64,000 nt of DNA. It comes from Paludibacteraceae bacterium (GTDB taxonomy: Bacteria; Bacteroidota; Bacteroidia; Bacteroidales; Paludibacteraceae). The DNA is taken from NCBI GenBank assembly GCA_028694915.1, contig JAQVJY010000002.1, forward strand, positions 128,401 through 192,400, given 5' to 3'. The translations under genes were made by a program, and so were the position numbers. Every line of letters starts with the position of its first letter. Position 1 is the stretch's first letter. Shown piece by piece: positions 62,601-64,000 of this stretch. The notes beneath the pieces were generated by a model. It searched no databases and was not told where the DNA came from. It was given only the letters and a program-made list of their open reading frames with translations.

Positions 62601-64000
62601 GGTTGTAGTACAACGGCTCAAATCACAATTCAAGTACTCGATTTACCAACAGCTTCTGTTACAGGTCCACTGGTTGGATGTGCAGGTGATAATATTACAT
62701 TAACTGCTTCTGCAGGTACTAATTGGTTGTGGAGTACAGGTGCCACAACTCAAACCATAACGATTGTAGCTCCTCCTGTAGGTAGAACAGAATATACTGT
62801 GGACATATTTAATGCTGCAGGATGTTCTAGCACAGCTATGCATGCGGTAGTCATAAGTGCTTTGCCTAATGCTGCCATCAATGGCGATTTGGATATTTGT
62901 GTGGGTGAAAGTACTATATTAACAGCTTCTGGTGGTGATACTTATTTGTGGGATGATGGTTCTACGGGTGCTACTCGTACGGTAACACCAGCTTCAACAC
63001 AATCATATAGTGTAACGGCGACTAAGAATGGCTGTTCTAAAACTGTTTCGGTTACTGTAAATGTGAATGCTCTTCCAACGCCTTCTATTAGTGGTACAGC
63101 TGACATTTGTAATGGTCAATCATCACTTTTAACAGCAAATGGCGGAGGTTCTTATTATCGTTGGAGTACAGGCCAAGCTGGTCCTGCAATGACTAGTATT
63201 TTAGTAAGTCCAAATACAACAACCGTTTATGAAGTGGAAGTTACCAATGCAAGCGGTTGTAAAAATACGGCTCAATTTGAAGTACGCGTTACGCAAGTTG
63301 CCGCGCCAACTATTTCAGCTCCTAAATTAACTATTTGTGCTGGCGAAAGTGTTACTTTAACTTCTAGTGCAGCTCCATTCTATCAATGGAGTAGCAATGC
63401 GGGTGCCTCATTAAACAGTCAATCTGTGACAGTATCGCCAACAACAACGACTACATACACAGTAACCACTACTAATAACTTAGGTTGTATTAGTTCAGCT
63501 TCTATTACTATCAATGTAATAGCATTGCCAATACCAACTATTACAGGTAACAATAAAGTATGTCTTGGCAGCAGTACAACGTTGACTGCTAATGGTGGTG
63601 TAAGTTATCGTTGGAATACTGGTGCAACCACTCAAAGTATTAATGTATCACCTACAGATAATACAACTTATAGTGTAGTGGCCACAAATGCTCAAGGTTG
63701 CGAAAATACAATTCCTGTTACATTTACAGTACAGGTTAATCCTACGCCAACAGTATCAATCCTTGGTGTAGCACGTATTTGTCGTGGAACAAGCACAGTA
63801 TTACAAGCTACTGGTGGTGTTGGTTTCTTATGGGCAGATGGTAGAACAACGCAAAGTATAACTGTAAGTCCAAGTACTACGACTACGTATTCTTGTACTA
63901 TCACGGATAATAATGGTTGTTCGGCACAAGCCATGTGGACTGTTACAGTTGATGATATTCCGGTTCCATCTATTGTTGGAGCAACTACTATTTGTGCTGG
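53691..64000 (+). CDS. Giant secreted Ig/PKD-like repeat protein (3' end beyond window)
   Basis: At least 3436 codons, still open at the window end. ATG at 53691 starts a signal peptide (SSFIILVIVFLGFVQSGTAQ), followed at once by tandem domains of 70-76 residues. Each domain runs: ICxGxxTTLTAxGGxSYxW, then STGxTTxSITVxPxxTTTY, then VTDxxGC and a closing strand with a Pro-rich linker and ISG. This is the PKD/Ig-like repeat type seen in Bacteroidetes adhesins and gliding-motility proteins such as SprB. Two cysteines per unit probably form a disulfide; unit 1 lacks the second. Export by the T9SS is likely given PorQ, but the C terminus that would show the sorting signal is not in the window. No catalytic domain is seen. 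Confidence 0.9.
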   Translation, partial: MNRLQSSFIILVIVFLGFVQSGTAQTLTANPATPVCSGTPVTLTATGGASYIWSTGEIGSAIVVTPAVSTHYEVIVKDASEVAIDTLTLDVTVLPLPTISIDSDPSVCAGQPITLTAIGTGTFLWKNGSNGNSITVTPATDTEYWVEITDANGCKNRAYKTIQVNALPTVSISGPTEVCIGGTVSLVANGGVGFLWDDPLATASKTLIVAPLVTTTYHCEIVDANGCMSIASHTVNVTPALTPTISGINQICVGGNTILTAYPAGASYEWNNNATTRSITVSPGVTTDYTVIVTKDGCTASATQTITVNQKPTPQIAGQNTICRGEMTTLTASAVEPGSYSYLWNTGATTADIQVAPLTTTSYSVTVTNQTTGCSNSTTQIVTVDASANPTIIGPATVCSGSSITLTASAGAFHLWDDDLASESQSISVSPTSDRIYTVWVTNAAGCTYSATHSVTVTDAPGTIISGIHTICKGGSTTLTAPAGDSYSWSNGSTQPSITVTPASTTDYYVDVTKGSCVVRATQQVTVNEPIPATITGLNSICGNASTGITLTASAGTDYLWSTGETTPSISVSPASSTVYSVTVTDNNGCTSNASHLVSVTPLPNLTITGATTVCEGNPIELTVSGAPAGSTYLWSDATNAVSMTTTATTTQTYTVDVTTNGCTQTLSQNVTVVPLPTGVITGIFTICQGSTTTLTAPAGGVSYYWETTGETTRSITTDPLFGNQTYKVKIVYAGGCEQNLTQDVTVVNPPTGTITGTTDICLDEEVNLTVTAPDAVDYTWSNGVVGSSIMSDVPTTAGVKTYWVDITNATGCTSRIIQNVNVVAKPSATVVGPTSFCLGETLTLTANGGTSWFWHHDGSTTQTASVTPTATTTYTVSVFNAQGCETILNHQVTLVPPPTPLITGDLSICLGQSTTLLATGGTVVQWSTGATSQSITLTPAGTGTLNLWVEVENANGCKQTANASLVVAAMPTAAISASDDVICNGDAVTLTATPGAAAYTWSNGVTNTNEIIVTPTASQNYWVDVTNNEGCTVRANKLITVNEPALVSISGATTACVGASTTLTAVGGVAWSWSHGLGSSNSVVVNPSTTTTYTCAITDANGCISTATHTLNVTPVTAPSITGNLLICKGGNTTLTSSTADSYLWMPGNITTASLNIIGLNASTDYTLTVTIGGCTASKTVRVDVVDPPTDAVINGSDEVCEGSSVVLTAGGTATNYLWSTGETTQSITVTPTLASHSYSLTVTNGVAGCSQTVTKDITVKTKPAVSISGNSSVCLGESLTLTANGTGTFVWDDGTVGNTLTVTPPVTRNYTVTITNNGCTNTATKTITVNPLPIASVSGVTDICIGGTTTLTATGGDSYFWTELGTSGAVVSVSPLVNTTYHVVVTNTTTGCQNTAAVTVNVHALPTPNITGTTTICAGQSTTLTATGGTSYLWNDGVTTAVRIVNPLVTTTYTVAVTNAAGCTASTSKQVIVNALPTPSITGPTVACKNSSVTLTAAGGDSYVWSTGETTQSITPIIYSTTTYTVTVKNANNCEATTTHTVTMNPAPTATIAGDLDICVGQTTTLTASGGASYKWLHGPTTASITVSPAATTTYEVEVTDANGCKATATSTVVVNPLPTAGITGDSEVCEGSSVQLTATGGVSYLWTPGNMTSQTVDVSPTVNTVYSVVVTGNGGCTATANHAVTVKQIVGLGISGATTSCAGEPVSLTASGGDSYVWDGGFGATATITVSPNVTTTYYVTITKNGCSKKLGHTITVTPKPTITITGKQDVCVGEATALVASGAQSYIWSNGVNTQTNTVTLMAVGSQTYTVTGTDASGCTNSVSVTVTAHAAPTATISGSTQTCAGTGVTLTAGGTGTSYLWSTGETASSIFVNPAATTNYTLVTYNAQGCPSGQAVHTLTVNPVPTASITGPTIACKNASVTLTAAGGTSYLWSTGETTQSITPTITNNITYTVTVTDNKGCTATTNHAVMVIPESVINISGDLDICVGETTTLTASGVPSGTYLWSNGQGGASITVSPASETTYTVTATDGNGCQSTGFVTVKVNALPTASIIGNTDICPGETTTLTASAGQSWLWTPGNYTTQSINVTPAVTTTYSVIITNASGCTATTTHTVSLKSVVAGTISGPTTSCAGETMTLTASGGSVLWDNGATTASINVSPTATTTYYATITGANGCSITKDHTITITPKPTINIVGNTDICLGQSTTLTASGASSYTWDNGSIGQSIVVSPTLTQTYVVTGTDANGCTNTKSITVTVNPIPVASIAGDNAICEGEFTVLTASGGSSYTWSTGATGATLMVNPTTTTTYSVIAKSVSGCESAAANVTVTVTPKPVATITGVTEVCKGEVVTLTANGGTSYVWSTGETTQSISPVINATTLFTVTVKNAAGCETTATHSVTANPLPVASISGDLDICVGESTTLTAVGGGAGGSYNWDHGAATASVTVTPTTDTEYIVTVTDANGCKAEARATVRVYAKPNPTISGDVSICLGESATLTANTGTAWFWTPGGATTQSINVTPSATTTYAVEVTGLGGCKATANHTVTIKDPVVGTVSGPTTSCAGEVVTLIANGGQTYRWDDNVMDGATLVVTPNATTTYYVNITGSNGCVTRIGHTITVNPKPTIGVSGNLNICKGASTTLTASGGVSYLWNTGVNTASITVNPLVNTPYTVTVTDSKGCTNTKTVDVTVTDIPVANITGTNAVCEGSSTTLTASGGAGYLWSTGATTSSVTVSPLTTTTYTVVATTGSCVSDPFPYTVTVTPKPIIGLTGDSEICEGETAVVTATGGDTYVWSTGQTGASITTAPLNSTTVLTVTATKGGCTNTAQQTIVVNKKPVITIYGDLDLCAGEQTTLTATAGQSYLWSNGATTQSITLTPLADTNVSVQVTDNKGCVGQASVNVLVHALPTAGIVTNTGLSSVCRGKSITLTASGGTSYVWETGERTASITVSPLTETTYRVQAFGDGGCSTTAQITIQVLDLPTASVTGPLVGCAGDNITLTASAGTNWLWSTGATTQTITIVAPPVGRTEYTVDIFNAAGCSSTAMHAVVISALPNAAINGDLDICVGESTILTASGGDTYLWDDGSTGATRTVTPASTQSYSVTATKNGCSKTVSVTVNVNALPTPSISGTADICNGQSSLLTANGGGSYYRWSTGQAGPAMTSILVSPNTTTVYEVEVTNASGCKNTAQFEVRVTQVAAPTISAPKLTICAGESVTLTSSAAPFYQWSSNAGASLNSQSVTVSPTTTTTYTVTTTNNLGCISSASITINVIALPIPTITGNNKVCLGSSTTLTANGGVSYRWNTGATTQSINVSPTDNTTYSVVATNAQGCENTIPVTFTVQVNPTPTVSILGVARICRGTSTVLQATGGVGFLWADGRTTQSITVSPSTTTTYSCTITDNNGCSAQAMWTVTVDDIPVPSIVGATTICA
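53796..64000 (+). repeat. Tandem coding repeat array, 47 complete units plus start of a 48th
   Basis: Counting from the first conserved Cys codon of each unit, units begin at 53796, 54012, 54225, 54444, 54657, 54885 and so on to 63780 and 63993. All 47 spacings (210-228 bp, mean about 217) are multiples of three. Units diverge in DNA sequence, so this is an old protein repeat rather than a recent satellite. Every third unit shares features, giving a roughly 640-670 bp higher-order period. Confidence 0.88.
58158..62030 (+). repeat. Six-unit higher-order repeat, three copies
   Basis: Units 21-26, 27-32 and 33-38 correspond one to one. The blocks begin at 58158, 59451 and 60738, and the next begins at 62031 (periods 1293, 1287, 1293 bp). 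Signatures recurring in register: ACKN/VCKG with TTQSI(T/S)P, DLDICVG, WTPG, TTSCAGE with HTIT...PKPTI, GTD-type GCTN, and the sixth unit ending in a VNPxP or VTPKP linker. Confidence 0.8.

Noticed and set aside
53691-64000. The 10-kb repeat region as a CRISPR array or non-coding satellite
   Set aside because: Period is about 217 bp, units differ at many positions, one frame is open throughout, and the translation keeps W, Cys and Gly positions; no short exact repeat/spacer pattern.

Overview
The window comes from a member of the Bacteroidota, most likely order Bacteroidales. Supporting signs: many promoters match the Bacteroides-type -33 TTTG / -7 TAnnTTTG consensus and Shine-Dalgarno sequences are rare; a glycine-lipid acyltransferase locus (GlsA plus two GlsB paralogues); the type IX secretion protein PorQ next to cmk; a T9SS-type C-terminal signal on a leucine-rich-repeat protein; and an RprXY-type two-component pair. 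Genus-level placement (Paludibacter/Porphyromonas side) is only a guess. Nearly all of the window is ordinary chromosomal core genome; I see no prophage, insertion sequence, CRISPR array or plasmid module.

Layout. 0-3.6 kb (minus strand): 3'-truncated parA directly behind a GT9 glycosyltransferase, then a GT28-like glycosyltransferase with a radical SAM protein. 3.7-7.1 kb: small membrane protein, two tandem GlsB-like N-acyltransferases and GlsA. 7.1-12.6 kb: the Suf iron-sulfur operon (sufB, sufC, sufD, sufS) with a pnuC gene between sufB and sufC. 12.7-17.3 kb: dnaG diverging from 5-formyl-THF cyclo-ligase, porQ and cmk. 17.3-25.1 kb: secreted LRR protein, tRNA-Pro(GGG), thioesterase, tRNA-Pro(CGG), rprY-rprX, two membrane proteins, rsmA, corA, tRNA-Glu(CTC). 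25.1-31.1 kb: CPBP protease, RRM protein, psd, cdsA, LUD protein, ftsH, rsfS. 31.2-40.2 kb: membrane proteins, M3 peptidase, ribF, uvrC, apt, mnmG. Two parS-like palindromes lie between apt and mnmG. 40.6-53.4 kb: SPASM radical SAM protein, TPR/OmpA-like lipoprotein, GT2, comF, dgkA, a secreted protein of unknown function, recG, ispD, polyprenyl synthase, uvrB.

The last 10.3 kb is one plus-strand reading frame, open at the window end: a signal peptide followed directly by 47 complete Ig/PKD-like repeats of about 72 residues and the start of a 48th. All 47 repeat-to-repeat spacings are multiples of three, so the frame is intact. The repeats show a three-unit higher-order period over most of the array, refined to a six-unit period of 1287-1293 bp between 58.2 and 62.0 kb. 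This giant, probably T9SS-exported, surface protein is the most striking object here. The parS pair together with parA suggests a position on the chromosome close to the replication origin.

Genes work together as blocks: membrane lipid synthesis (glsA/glsB, psd, cdsA, dgkA, ispD, polyprenyl synthase), Fe-S biogenesis (suf), DNA replication/repair/segregation (dnaG, recG, uvrB, uvrC, parA, parS), and cell surface/secretion (porQ, LRR protein, giant repeat protein, glycosyltransferases).
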